This document shows, piece by piece, positions 1 to 6,009 of a DNA stretch of 9,529 nucleotides. The notes under the pieces are model-generated. The model was not told the origin of the DNA, ran no database searches, and saw nothing but the letters and a program-made list of their open reading frames with translations. Where the stretch lies: positions 1 to 9,529 of the forward strand of contig CAMNMO010000086.1 of assembly GCA_946544695.1 (NCBI GenBank), read 5' to 3'. How positions within the stretch are numbered: the first letter of the stretch is position 1; the number at the start of each line of letters is the position of its first letter. The DNA comes from an uncultured Ruminococcus sp. (GTDB lineage Bacteria; Bacillota; Clostridia; Oscillospirales; Ruminococcaceae). The translations under genes and the position numbers were made by a program.

Positions 1-1
1 A

Positions 2-925
2 GACAGCGAAAAGATAGTGGGTGTTGCGCCATACCGCTACGAGAACGTCAGGATCAATGACATACCCGTTGTGGCAGCGGGCACCGATCCCGAGGGTGCA
101 AAAAAAGCAAGCCCCTACTGGCGTGTGGAGGGCGGCTGGTTCTCGGGCAGCAGCGAACTGCTGATAGGTGCATCGGTGGCTGAGTCATTCAGGCTGAAAG
201 CGGGGGACACCATAGAGGTATCCTACACCCCTGCGGGCGATGAGGACGAGGCAGCTACCGACGGCGAGGACAGCTTTGTGCTTGACAACTACATGACCTT
301 CACGGTGATGGGCATATTGCAGACAGGCGGTTCTGAGGAGAACTACATATACATGAGCCTTGACGACCTGACCGCACTGACGGGCGAGGAAGGCACCCTT
401 GATGTGGCAGAGCTGAGCATCTCAGCCGATCCACAGGAGCTTTCGGGCTACATCGACGACATAAACGCAGGCGTGAAGGGTGTGCATGCGAGCCTTGTAA
501 AGAGGGTGACAGCGTCCGAGGCTGCGGTGCTGACGAAGTTGCAGGCTCTGGTGCTGCTGGTGACGATAGTGGTGCTGGCGCTGACGATGATATGCGTTGC
601 CACCACCATGACAGCGGTGGTAGCAGAACGCCGCAAGGAGATAGGTCTGCGCAAGGCGATAGGCGCATCTGACAAGAGCATAATACAGGAATTCATGGGT
701 GAGAGCATGCTGCTCGGTCTGCTTGGCGGACTGCTTGGTTCGGTGCTGGGCTTTGTATTTGCGCAGCAGGTGAGCATCAACGTATTCAGCAGCTCCATCT
801 CATTCAGACCTTTGCTTTTGCCCGTAACGGTGATAGCGTCCATAGCGGTGACAGGCATTTCGAGCCTTATGCCCATCAGGAGCGCAACAGAAGTTGACCC
901 CGCACTGGTACTCAAAGGAGAATGA
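2..925 (+). CDS. MacB/FtsX-type ABC transporter permease, 3' part only (partial at left edge)
   Basis: The frame is open from base 2 to a TGA at 923-925, so the gene starts outside the window and about 307 residues are visible. The first ~175 residues are a hydrophilic extracytoplasmic domain of the MacB periplasmic-core type. Three membrane helices follow at about residues 181-203, 236-256 and 270-293. The cytoplasmic motif ERRKEIGLRKAIGAS (209-223) between the first two is the hallmark FtsX/MacB segment that contacts the ATPase, and the end (PIRSATEVDPALVLKGE) is the usual C-terminus of the family. These permeases do not form a classical channel; they couple cytoplasmic ATP hydrolysis to movement of the outer domain. 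Its partner is probably the ATPase at 1241, although a 315-bp gap with a terminator-like hairpin separates them. Similarity to permeases of P19/FTR1-linked clusters (Cj1662-like) is from memory. The substrate is unknown. Confidence 0.9.
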   Translation, partial: DSEKIVGVAPYRYENVRINDIPVVAAGTDPEGAKKASPYWRVEGGWFSGSSELLIGASVAESFRLKAGDTIEVSYTPAGDEDEAATDGEDSFVLDNYMTFTVMGILQTGGSEENYIYMSLDDLTALTGEEGTLDVAELSISADPQELSGYIDDINAGVKGVHASLVKRVTASEAAVLTKLQALVLLVTIVVLALTMICVATTMTAVVAERRKEIGLRKAIGASDKSIIQEFMGESMLLGLLGGLLGSVLGFVFAQQVSINVFSSSISFRPLLLPVTVIASIAVTGISSLMPIRSATEVDPALVLKGE

Positions 926-932
926 TCTGTTT

Positions 933-964
933 AATTCACAATTCATAATGCATAATGCATAATT
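933..964. repeat. AT-rich heptamer repeat, copy 1 (four 7-bp units plus AATT)
   Basis: Thirty-two bases made of four successive heptamers of the form AAT[T/G]CA[T/C] (AATTCAC, AATTCAT, AATGCAT, AATGCAT) closed by AATT. It starts eight bases after the permease stop codon. An element of the same length and structure lies at 9475-9506, so this is a dispersed repeat rather than chance AT-richness. It resembles in form the short tandemly repeated heptamers known from cyanobacteria; any relation is not implied. Confidence 0.75.
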
Positions 965-972
965 ATGTTTGC

Positions 973-1008
973 GGCAGACGTACTGCGGGGCTGTTCCCTT
1001 TGCGGGGG
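973..1008 (+). repeat. 36-bp hairpin-bearing direct repeat, copy 1
   Basis: This 36-base segment aligns without gaps to 1045-1080 at 28 of 36 positions by hand count. It contains a short stem, GCAG (974-977) with CTGC (983-986), and ends in CCCTTTGCGGGGG. Unlike the second copy it has no run of T after the stem, so it probably does not terminate transcription. Confidence 0.6.
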
Positions 1009-1044
1009 CGGAAAGCATATCGTTATCATAAAGATGCTGCGGTG

Positions 1045-1080
1045 GGCAGATGGTCTGCGGTTTTTTCCCCTTTGCGGGGG
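1045..1080 (+). repeat. 36-bp hairpin-bearing direct repeat, copy 2
   Basis: Second copy of the element at 973-1008, offset by 72 bases. The stem here is GCAGA/TCTGC with a TGG loop, followed by GG and six T. The shared 3' end CCCTTTGCGGGGG can itself fold weakly (CCCC with GGGG). Confidence 0.6.
1046..1066 (+). terminator. Probable Rho-independent terminator after the upstream permease
   Basis: Perfect 5-bp stem GCAGA (1046-1050) and TCTGC (1054-1058) with a TGG loop, then GG and T6 at 1061-1066. It lies about 120 bases after the permease stop and upstream of the leader of the next gene, where a terminator or an attenuator would fit. The stem is short, so termination may be partial, and the upstream permease could still share a transcript with the ATPase. 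Confidence 0.5.
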
Positions 1081-1107
1081 ACTAAATTGTTGAAATCTAA
1101 AAAACAG

Positions 1108-1137
1108 CTTACATTAACCGAGAAATAACGTTATGAT
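1108..1137 (+). promoter_or_regulatory. Candidate sigma-70-type promoter for the 1241-9490 operon
   Basis: CTTACA (1108-1113) and TATGAT (1132-1137) are separated by 18 bases and match the -35 and -10 consensus at four and five of six positions. The site lies after the terminator-like hairpin and about 100 bases before the first start codon. A TTGAAA at 1090-1095 is an alternative -35 but has no good -10. This is a motif match only. Confidence 0.35.
1125..1134. promoter_or_regulatory. 10-bp perfect palindrome overlapping the candidate -10 box
   Basis: ATAACGTTAT reads the same on both strands and overlaps the first bases of the proposed -10 element. A repressor bound here would block the promoter. 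No specific regulator can be named. Confidence 0.3.
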
Positions 1138-1160
1138 TATCGGAAAGAAAGTTCCGATAA
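1137..1160. promoter_or_regulatory. Perfect 9-bp inverted repeat (operator or leader hairpin)
   Basis: TTATCGGAA (1137-1145) and TTCCGATAA (1152-1160) are exact reverse complements around a 6-base AGAAAG loop. If transcription starts from the proposed promoter, the repeat lies at about +1 to +20, a usual place for an operator or a 5' RNA hairpin. No T run follows it, so it is not a standard terminator. Confidence 0.5.
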
Positions 1161-1187
1161 ACAAATTGCCGTCGGGCGGGTGCACCG

Positions 1188-1221
1188 ACCTGTTCACGGC
1201 GGGTGACAAGACAGAACAGGT
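1188..1221 (+). promoter_or_regulatory. Perfect 8-bp inverted repeat in the leader, just before the ribosome binding site
   Basis: ACCTGTTC (1188-1195) pairs exactly with GAACAGGT (1214-1221) across an 18-base loop, and the Shine-Dalgarno AGGAG (1230-1234) follows nine bases later. A smaller stem, GTCGG (1171-1175) with CCGAC (1185-1189), overlaps its left arm, so the two could form alternative structures. It may affect translation or mRNA stability of the ATPase gene. No known riboswitch class was recognised. Confidence 0.4.
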
Positions 1222-1240
1222 TTCAGGATAGGAGTTAATT

Positions 1241-1930
1241 ATGAGTTTATTGGAGCTTAAAAATGTTTACAAGATCTACGGCGATCTTCATGCGCTGGAC
1301 AACGTCAGCCTGAAGGTCGAGAAGGGCGAATGGGTATCCATCATGGGACCTTCGGGTTCGGGCAAGAGTACGATGATGAACATTATCGGCTGTATGGACA
1401 AGCCCAGCAAGGGCGAGGTGCTGCTTGACGGTGTGGACATCTCAAAAGAGTCCAAAAAGAACCTGACCACCATCAGGAGGGACAAGATAGGTCTGATATT
1501 CCAGCAGTTCCATCTGGTAAATTACCTGACTGCCGTTGAGAATGTCATGCTGGCGCAGTATTACCACAGCATTCCCGACGAGAAGGAAGCCCTTGAAGCG
1601 CTGGAGAGGGTAGGTCTGGCGGACAGGGCAAAGCATCTGCCCAGTCAGCTTTCGGGCGGCGAGCAGCAGCGTGTATGCGTGGCAAGGGCACTCATCAACT
1701 ACCCCGAGATAATCCTGGCGGACGAACCCACGGGCAACCTTGACGAAGCTAACGAAGAAGTGGTCGTTGACCTTTTCCACAAGCTGCACGACGAGGGCAC
1801 GACGCTCATCGTGGTCACCCACGACCCCGAAGTTGCGGAGGTGGCACAGCGCACACTGGTGCTGAGGAGCGGAAAGCTCAGCAAGGAAGTTGTAAACGAA
1901 CATTTCACAGGCAAGATACACTTTGACTGA
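1241..1930 (+). CDS. ABC transporter ATP-binding protein, MacB/LolD type (229 aa)
   Basis: A complete cytoplasmic nucleotide-binding subunit that powers an FtsX/MacB-type permease. Visible motifs are Walker A GPSGSGKST (36-44), Q-loop Gln88 (IFQQF), signature LSGGEQQR (137-144), Walker B ending ILADEPTGNLD (158-168) and switch His194 (VVTHD). Length and motif spelling are typical of the LolD/MacB branch. The segment FHLVNYLTAVENVML (90-104) recalls ATPases of P19/FTR1-linked clusters such as Cj1663; this is from memory and unverified. The ATG is preceded by AGGAG with six bases between. It is the first gene of the tightly packed run and probably serves the permease at 2-925, perhaps also the one at 7614, which has its own ATPase. 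The next gene starts 15 bases after its stop. Confidence 0.95.
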   Translation: MSLLELKNVYKIYGDLHALDNVSLKVEKGEWVSIMGPSGSGKSTMMNIIGCMDKPSKGEVLLDGVDISKESKKNLTTIRRDKIGLIFQQFHLVNYLTAVENVMLAQYYHSIPDEKEALEALERVGLADRAKHLPSQLSGGEQQRVCVARALINYPEIILADEPTGNLDEANEEVVVDLFHKLHDEGTTLIVVTHDPEVAEVAQRTLVLRSGKLSKEVVNEHFTGKIHFD

Positions 1931-1945
1931 TCGGAGGGAAATGTG

Positions 1946-2386
1946 ATGAAAAGGATAATGGTGATATCCGCAGTGCTGGCACTGACTGTATGTGCGCTGG
2001 GTGCATGCGGCAGCAAGTCCTACAAGGACGGCACATACACTGCAAAGAGTGCAGAGTATGTCAGCGATGACGGCACTGAGGACGGCAACGGCTACGGCGA
2101 GGTAAAGATAACCATTGAAGGCGGCAAAATATCCGATGTGGAATTTTTGACCTACGAGCTGGACGGCACCTTAAAGGACGAGGAATACGGCAAAGAGGAC
2201 GGCGAGATAAAGAACAAGGACTTCTACACAAAGGCGCAGCGTGCAAGGAGCGCCTGCGACAACTACGCTTCACAGCTGAAAGCAAAGGGCGAGCTGTCTC
2301 AGGTGGACGCTGTGAGCGGTGCGACGGTAAACTACAACGAGTTCAGGGAGGCAGTCACTGCGGCATTGAAGCAGGCTGAGGAATAA
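1946..2386 (+). CDS. FMN-binding domain lipoprotein with flavinylation motif (146 aa)
   Basis: Small exported flavoprotein. The N-terminus is a lipoprotein signal: basic MKR, a hydrophobic core, and lipobox LGAC with the lipidated Cys21. The mature part is one FMN_bind domain beginning YKDGTYTAKS and ending in DAVSGAT (121-127). That motif is the known target of the flavin transferase ApbE, which attaches FMN to the threonine (here Thr127) by a phosphoester bond. The protein should therefore sit on the outer face of the membrane and carry electrons. ATG 1946 is chosen over GTG 1943 because GGAGGG at 1933-1938 lies at better spacing. Its TAA shares one base with the next ATG. No apbE gene is in the window. 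Known relatives act in NqrC/RnfG and in extracellular electron transfer (PplA); the partner here is inferred to be the cytochrome encoded two genes downstream. Confidence 0.9.
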   Translation: MKRIMVISAVLALTVCALGACGSKSYKDGTYTAKSAEYVSDDGTEDGNGYGEVKITIEGGKISDVEFLTYELDGTLKDEEYGKEDGEIKNKDFYTKAQRARSACDNYASQLKAKGELSQVDAVSGATVNYNEFREAVTAALKQAEE

Positions 2387-2904
2387 TGCGGGTGCTGCGG
2401 CATATCGCCGTGACAGCGGCAGCGCTTTTCCTGCTGCTGGGCGTGCCGTTTCTGAACACCGACTATTTTAAACGCATGCGTTCGGGTGCAGATGCGGTCA
2501 CAAGTGCAAGCGTTGCGGTGGACAAGCCGTCGGGGGAGTATGTGGTGTTCATAAACCGCAGCCTTCACACCGACAGCGCAAACCTTGCGGCGTGGGAAGG
2601 CTTTTTCGGCGAGGGCAGGGACGATGAGATCTACAACGTCTTTGAGGACCTCAGCTGCACGGTGGCTGACAGCGATGCGGCGGGACTGGAGATGGCGAAA
2701 AGCTTTCAGTCGATGCTGCCCGAAAATCAGATGAAGATAAACACCGAGAATGTCATACTCATGCTTTCAAAGGCTGAACATGGCAGGTATGACATAATAG
2801 TCATGTCAAAGGAACTGGCGGACAGCTTTCAGGCTGAACGCATAGCAAAGCTGACAGATTCGGATATGCTGACTGTAAAACAGTCGGAGGAGGAACAGCC
2901 ATGA
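2386..2904 (+). CDS. Unknown exported or single-span membrane-anchored protein (172 aa)
   Basis: Not recognised. There is one N-terminal hydrophobic segment (about residues 6-23) after basic residues, which reads as a signal anchor or uncleaved signal; no lipobox is present. The remaining ~145 residues are hydrophilic and acidic, with a mixed alpha/beta look, hydrophobic strands at EYVVFINRSL (51-60) and YDIIVMSKEL, and a single cysteine (Cys91). No haem, flavin or metal motif is evident. The ATG overlaps the stop of the FMN lipoprotein by one base with GAGG at 2378-2381, and its TGA overlaps the next ATG (ATGA), so translation is probably coupled to both redox neighbours. An accessory or assembly role at the outer membrane face is a guess from position. 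Confidence 0.8.
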   Translation: MRVLRHIAVTAAALFLLLGVPFLNTDYFKRMRSGADAVTSASVAVDKPSGEYVVFINRSLHTDSANLAAWEGFFGEGRDDEIYNVFEDLSCTVADSDAAGLEMAKSFQSMLPENQMKINTENVILMLSKAEHGRYDIIVMSKELADSFQAERIAKLTDSDMLTVKQSEEEQP

Positions 2905-3449
2905 GGAGAGCAAATGCATTCATAAGCATGCTGGTGATGGTGCTGTTTCTGTTCCACGGGATAATGGGCGGCTTTCAGCTGGCAGGGGTGATACCTGGCG
3001 GGTCTAAGCTCATGCAGACAATGGCATGGGTGATGACAGCGCTTATAGCGGCGCACGGGGTCATCGGCATAAAGCTGACTGCCGATACCCTCAAAGCCAT
3101 TAAAAAGGCGGGTACGAGCTATTACAGGGAGAACAGGCTGTTCTGGCTGAGAAGGATAAGCGGCTTTGCCATAATGGTGTTCATGCTTTTCCATATAATG
3201 ATATTTATGGGAAAAAATGACGGCACCTACCGCCTTGACCTGTTTGCGGGCGCACAGCTTGCCACGCAGATACTTCTGGTGGTGGCGACAGCACTGCACG
3301 TCATCACCAACGCAAAGCCCATGCTTCTGAGCTTCGGCACGAAGTCCTATAAGGAACTTGGGCTTGATATTGCGATGGTGCTGGCGGGAGTACTGCTTTT
3401 CACGGGCGTGTGCTTTGTGATATATTACCTGAGATGGAGACTGTTCTGA
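2901..3449 (+). CDS. Five-helix membrane cytochrome b-like anchor with four helix histidines (182 aa)
   Basis: Integral membrane protein with five hydrophobic helices at about 7-29, 40-60, 86-104, 118-137 and 153-177. Four of them contain one histidine each: His19 (FHG), His52 (AHG), His98 (FHI) and His133 (LHV). Two pairs of helix histidines are what a two-haem b anchor of fumarate reductase/succinate dehydrogenase needs. The flavoprotein and iron-sulfur genes that follow support this role. In the well-known dihaem anchors (Wolinella FrdC, Bacillus SdhC) the ligands lie in helices I, II, IV and V; here they lie in I-IV, with a fifth helix without histidine at the end, so it is a distant or separate family. 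GGAGGAGG at 2886-2893 is a strong ribosome binding site. The electron partner (quinone, or the outer FMN lipoprotein) is not known. Confidence 0.75.
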   Translation: MRRANAFISMLVMVLFLFHGIMGGFQLAGVIPGGSKLMQTMAWVMTALIAAHGVIGIKLTADTLKAIKKAGTSYYRENRLFWLRRISGFAIMVFMLFHIMIFMGKNDGTYRLDLFAGAQLATQILLVVATALHVITNAKPMLLSFGTKSYKELGLDIAMVLAGVLLFTGVCFVIYYLRWRLF

Positions 3450-3467
3450 CGACACACGGGGTGTGAT

Positions 3468-5021
3468 ATGGAAAAGATAAATATTATCGGTGCGGGTCTT
3501 GCGGGGCTGACTGCTGCCATAACGCTGGCAAAGGGCGGGCGGCATTGCAGGCTCATATCCTTGCAGCCGTCCGAAAGGGCACAGTCGGTGCTGGCTGAGG
3601 GCGGCATAAATGCGGCACTTGATGTTATGGGCGAGGGCGACAGCACCGAGTATCATTTTGAGGACACCATGCGTGGCGGTGTGTATCTGGCTGACGAAAC
3701 AGCTGTGCGCCGCCTGACCGATGCTGCCCCCGATACGGTAAAATGGCTGGCGTCACTGGGGGTGCCCTTCAATATGGCGGACGGTCATATCGTGCAGCGC
3801 AATTTCGGCGGGCAGAAAAAGAAGCGCACCGCCTACGCAAAAAGCAGCACAGGCAAGATGCTGATGACCGCACTCATCGACGAGACGAGGAAGTACGAGG
3901 CTGCGGGGCTGGTGGAGAGGTACCCCCACCACGAGTTCGTAACTGCGGTGACAGAAGGCGGCGAATGCACAGGTGCGGTCGTAAGGGACCGTTACAGCGG
4001 CAGCACCGTACTTTTCGGCGGCAGGGTGATAATGTGCTGCGGCGGACTTGCGGGGCTTTTCCCCTCGATGACCACAGGCACCACACAAAACAGCGGCTAT
4101 GCTGCGGCAAGGCTGTTTGAACAGGGTGTGCGGTTCTCGAATGCCGAGATGCTGCAATACCACCCCACCACCATCGGCATACCCGACAAGCGCTGCCTTG
4201 TGACGGAAGCTGCAAGGGGCGAGGGCGGCAGGCTGTACATCGAAAGGGGCGGCGAGAAATGGTATTTCATGGAAGAAAAGTACCCCGAGCTTAAAAACCT
4301 CATGCCCCGTGATGTGGTATCGAGGGAGATGTACTTCGTGCGGCGTGAAAAGGACTGCGGCGACACGGTATTCCTTGATATGACAGGGCTTTCGCAGGAG
4401 ATATGGCAAAAGCGTCTGCCCGACCTGCGTGCCGAGATAATGCACTACCTTTCCATCGACCCCGCAAAGCAGCCTGTGCCCGTGCATGAGGGCATACACT
4501 ACTTCATGGGCGGCATACATACAGATGCATTCCACCGAACCAACATAGCAGGGCTTTATGCGGCAGGGGAGTGCACCTCGCAGTATCACGGCGCAAACAG
4601 GCTGGGGGGCAACTCCATGCTTGGTGCTGTGTTCGGGGGAAAGACGGCGGCTGAGGACATTCTTGCGGCGGCAGAGATGACGGCGGCAGACGAGACTGCA
4701 TACAGCGGCAGTGAGACGGTACGTGAACCGACAGATGCGGTAAAGCGGCAGCTGGGCAGTCTGCTGTATGAGGGGCTGGGGATAGTCCGCAGCGAACAGG
4801 GCATAGATAAGGCGCTGAAAAAGCTGGACGAGCTGGAGGCAAGCGAAGGCGTTTTCCCGAGAATGCTGCTTGGCAGAGCCATGCTGCTTTCGGCAAGGGA
4901 GCGCAGAGAAAGCAGGGGCGCACATTACCGTGAGGACTTCCCCGAAAAGAACGATGCCCTGCGTGCCCCCACATTTGCGGTATACAGGAACGGCAGGACA
5001 GAGATAAAGATAGGTGACTGA
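3468..5021 (+). CDS. Fumarate reductase/succinate dehydrogenase-type flavoprotein subunit (517 aa)
   Basis: Cytoplasmic FAD enzyme expected to interconvert fumarate and succinate. The dinucleotide-binding fold opens with IIGAGLAGL (6-14), and AEGGINAAL (43-51) is the conserved FAD segment. Catalytic-site residues of the family are present: QYHPTT with His232, TEAARGEGG with Thr246/Glu247, MPRDVVS with the proton-shuttle-type Arg281, HYFMGGI with His344, and GANRLGGNS with Arg378. The residue that binds FAD covalently in FrdA/SdhA (His in RSHT) is Gln39 here (RAQS), so FAD is probably non-covalent, as in L-aspartate oxidase. At 517 residues it is shorter than typical FrdA (~580-600), mainly at the C-terminus. 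There is no signal peptide. A cytochrome b gene upstream and an iron-sulfur gene downstream argue for a membrane complex rather than NadB. A moderate GGGGTG precedes the ATG. Confidence 0.85.
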   Translation: MEKINIIGAGLAGLTAAITLAKGGRHCRLISLQPSERAQSVLAEGGINAALDVMGEGDSTEYHFEDTMRGGVYLADETAVRRLTDAAPDTVKWLASLGVPFNMADGHIVQRNFGGQKKKRTAYAKSSTGKMLMTALIDETRKYEAAGLVERYPHHEFVTAVTEGGECTGAVVRDRYSGSTVLFGGRVIMCCGGLAGLFPSMTTGTTQNSGYAAARLFEQGVRFSNAEMLQYHPTTIGIPDKRCLVTEAARGEGGRLYIERGGEKWYFMEEKYPELKNLMPRDVVSREMYFVRREKDCGDTVFLDMTGLSQEIWQKRLPDLRAEIMHYLSIDPAKQPVPVHEGIHYFMGGIHTDAFHRTNIAGLYAAGECTSQYHGANRLGGNSMLGAVFGGKTAAEDILAAAEMTAADETAYSGSETVREPTDAVKRQLGSLLYEGLGIVRSEQGIDKALKKLDELEASEGVFPRMLLGRAMLLSARERRESRGAHYREDFPEKNDALRAPTFAVYRNGRTEIKIGD

Positions 5022-5023
5022 CA

Positions 5024-5293
5024 ATGAAAACAGCGATGCTTCTTGGGCTTATCGGTGCGCTGATGATGTTTGCGGGGGACATGACCCTCTACTACACCCC
5101 CGACGACTACGAACATGACGGCACCCTGAGACCCGTCATGAACATAATGAAAAGGCTTGACAGGACAAGGCTGTATCCGGGCGGCATGCCGGGACCCATA
5201 GCGGCGTTCGTGTATTGTCTAGGATATTACCACATACCGCTTATGATGACCTCGCATGTCACGGCAGGCAGTATGTGCAAAGGGGTGAGATGA
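5024..5293 (+). CDS. Short membrane protein, probably a truncated remnant (89 aa)
   Basis: Starts two bases after the flavoprotein stop, with AGGTGA at 5012-5017 as ribosome binding site, and its TGA overlaps the ATG of the iron-sulfur gene (ATGA). It has one clear membrane helix (3-22, LLGLIGALMMFAGDMTL), a charged stretch (27-55) and a second hydrophobic part (56-74) that is cut short and followed by a polar tail. The start looks like the N-terminus of longer multi-span membrane proteins of Firmicutes (DUF6796-like, from memory and unsure), of which the rest is missing. Complexes of this type do not need such a subunit between flavoprotein and iron-sulfur protein. It may be a decayed gene kept because it carries translation through to the next gene, or a genuine small subunit. 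Confidence 0.6.
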   Translation: MKTAMLLGLIGALMMFAGDMTLYYTPDDYEHDGTLRPVMNIMKRLDRTRLYPGGMPGPIAAFVYCLGYYHIPLMMTSHVTAGSMCKGVR

Positions 5294-6009
5294 TGACATT
5301 CGAGCTTGATATACTCAGGCAGAAAAGCGCACAGGACGTTCCTTACAGGCAGAGCTTCATGTTTGAGACGGACGACGAGAATGCGGCGGTATCCACCGCA
5401 CTGACGGCGCTCAATGCCCGCAGTGTACTCACCGACAAGAACGGCGAAAAAGCCCTGCCCATAAGCTGGGAGTGCAGCTGCCTGCAAAAGAAATGCGGCG
5501 CCTGCGCTATGGTCATAAACGGCGTGCCGGGACTGGCGTGTGACAGCAAGCTGAGCGGGCTTGGCAGGGTCATCACTGTTGAGCCGCTGAGGAAATTCCC
5601 CGTAATAGCCGACCTGACAGTTGACCGCAGAGCCATGTTCGATGCGCTGCGTGAGATGTCCGTGTGGGCAGAAAATGCCGTCGCCCCGAGCGAGCGCACG
5701 CAGGATATCTCCTACGAAGCTTCGGGCTGCCTGCAATGCGGCTGCTGCCTGGAGGTCTGCCCGAACTTTTACGCAGGGGGCAGCTTTGCGGGAATGGCAG
5801 GCGGCGTGCCCCTTTCAAGGCTTATCGAACAGCTTTCGGGGGAGGAGCGCAGGGCGGTCATGAAGGAGTACCGCAGGCGGGTCTATGAGGGCTGCGGCAA
5901 GTCGCTGGCATGCAGGAAGATATGCCCTGCTGGACTTGATATCGAAAAGCTTATGGTAAACTCAAACGGCGCCGCCGCATGGAAGTCGCTGTTTCGCAGG
6001 AAAAGATGA
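5290..6009 (+). CDS. Fumarate reductase/succinate dehydrogenase-type iron-sulfur subunit (239 aa)
   Basis: Electron-transfer subunit joining the flavoprotein to the membrane cytochrome. The N-terminal plant-type ferredoxin domain has [2Fe-2S] ligands Cys64, Cys69, Cys72 and Cys84 (C-x4-C-x2-C-x11-C), with an extra Cys62. The C-terminal helical domain has CLQCGCCLEVCP (147-158) and C-x5-C-x3-CP (202, 208, 212). By analogy with E. coli FrdB, the [4Fe-4S] ligands are Cys147, Cys150, Cys153 and Cys212, and the [3Fe-4S] ligands are Cys157, Cys202 and Cys208. The position that would make the last a 4Fe cluster is Ser205, in agreement. Length is normal for the family. The start ATG 5290 overlaps the upstream stop and follows AAAGGGG; ATG 5293 is also possible. 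Upstream extension to 5215 is possible by frame but runs over the previous gene. Confidence 0.92.
   Translation: MMTFELDILRQKSAQDVPYRQSFMFETDDENAAVSTALTALNARSVLTDKNGEKALPISWECSCLQKKCGACAMVINGVPGLACDSKLSGLGRVITVEPLRKFPVIADLTVDRRAMFDALREMSVWAENAVAPSERTQDISYEASGCLQCGCCLEVCPNFYAGGSFAGMAGGVPLSRLIEQLSGEERRAVMKEYRRRVYEGCGKSLACRKICPAGLDIEKLMVNSNGAAAWKSLFRRKR

Noticed and set aside
1170..1177. Octamer CGTCGGGC shared by the leader and the 113-bp repeats
   Set aside because: Eight bases of GC-rich sequence recur easily by chance, and flanking bases do not match.
1943..1945. GTG start for the FMN lipoprotein
   Set aside because: The ATG at 1946 is the next codon and has better spacing from GGAGGG.
3468..5021. 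L-aspartate oxidase (NadB) as the identity of the flavoprotein
   Set aside because: The Gln at the covalent-FAD site and the length fit NadB, but the adjacent cytochrome b and three-cluster iron-sulfur genes, with no nadA or nadC nearby, favour a fumarate reductase-type complex. It remains a minor alternative for substrate.
3753..5024. Long open frame on the - strand (423 codons) opposite the flavoprotein gene, and similar antisense frames elsewhere (2829-3656, 8237-9415)
   Set aside because: The + strand frames encode clear protein families with motifs and good ribosome binding sites. The antisense products look like low-complexity shadow translations and come from the codon bias of the real genes.
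5215..5289. Upstream extension of the iron-sulfur subunit to 5215
   Set aside because: It overlaps the 89-residue gene in another frame, adds residues not seen in the family, and ATG 5290 has a ribosome binding site and an ATGA overlap.
5979..6005. Earlier ATG for the transglutaminase-like gene
   Set aside because: It lies inside the iron-sulfur gene and puts acidic residues before the signal sequence; ATG 6006 gives a proper signal and the ATGA overlap.
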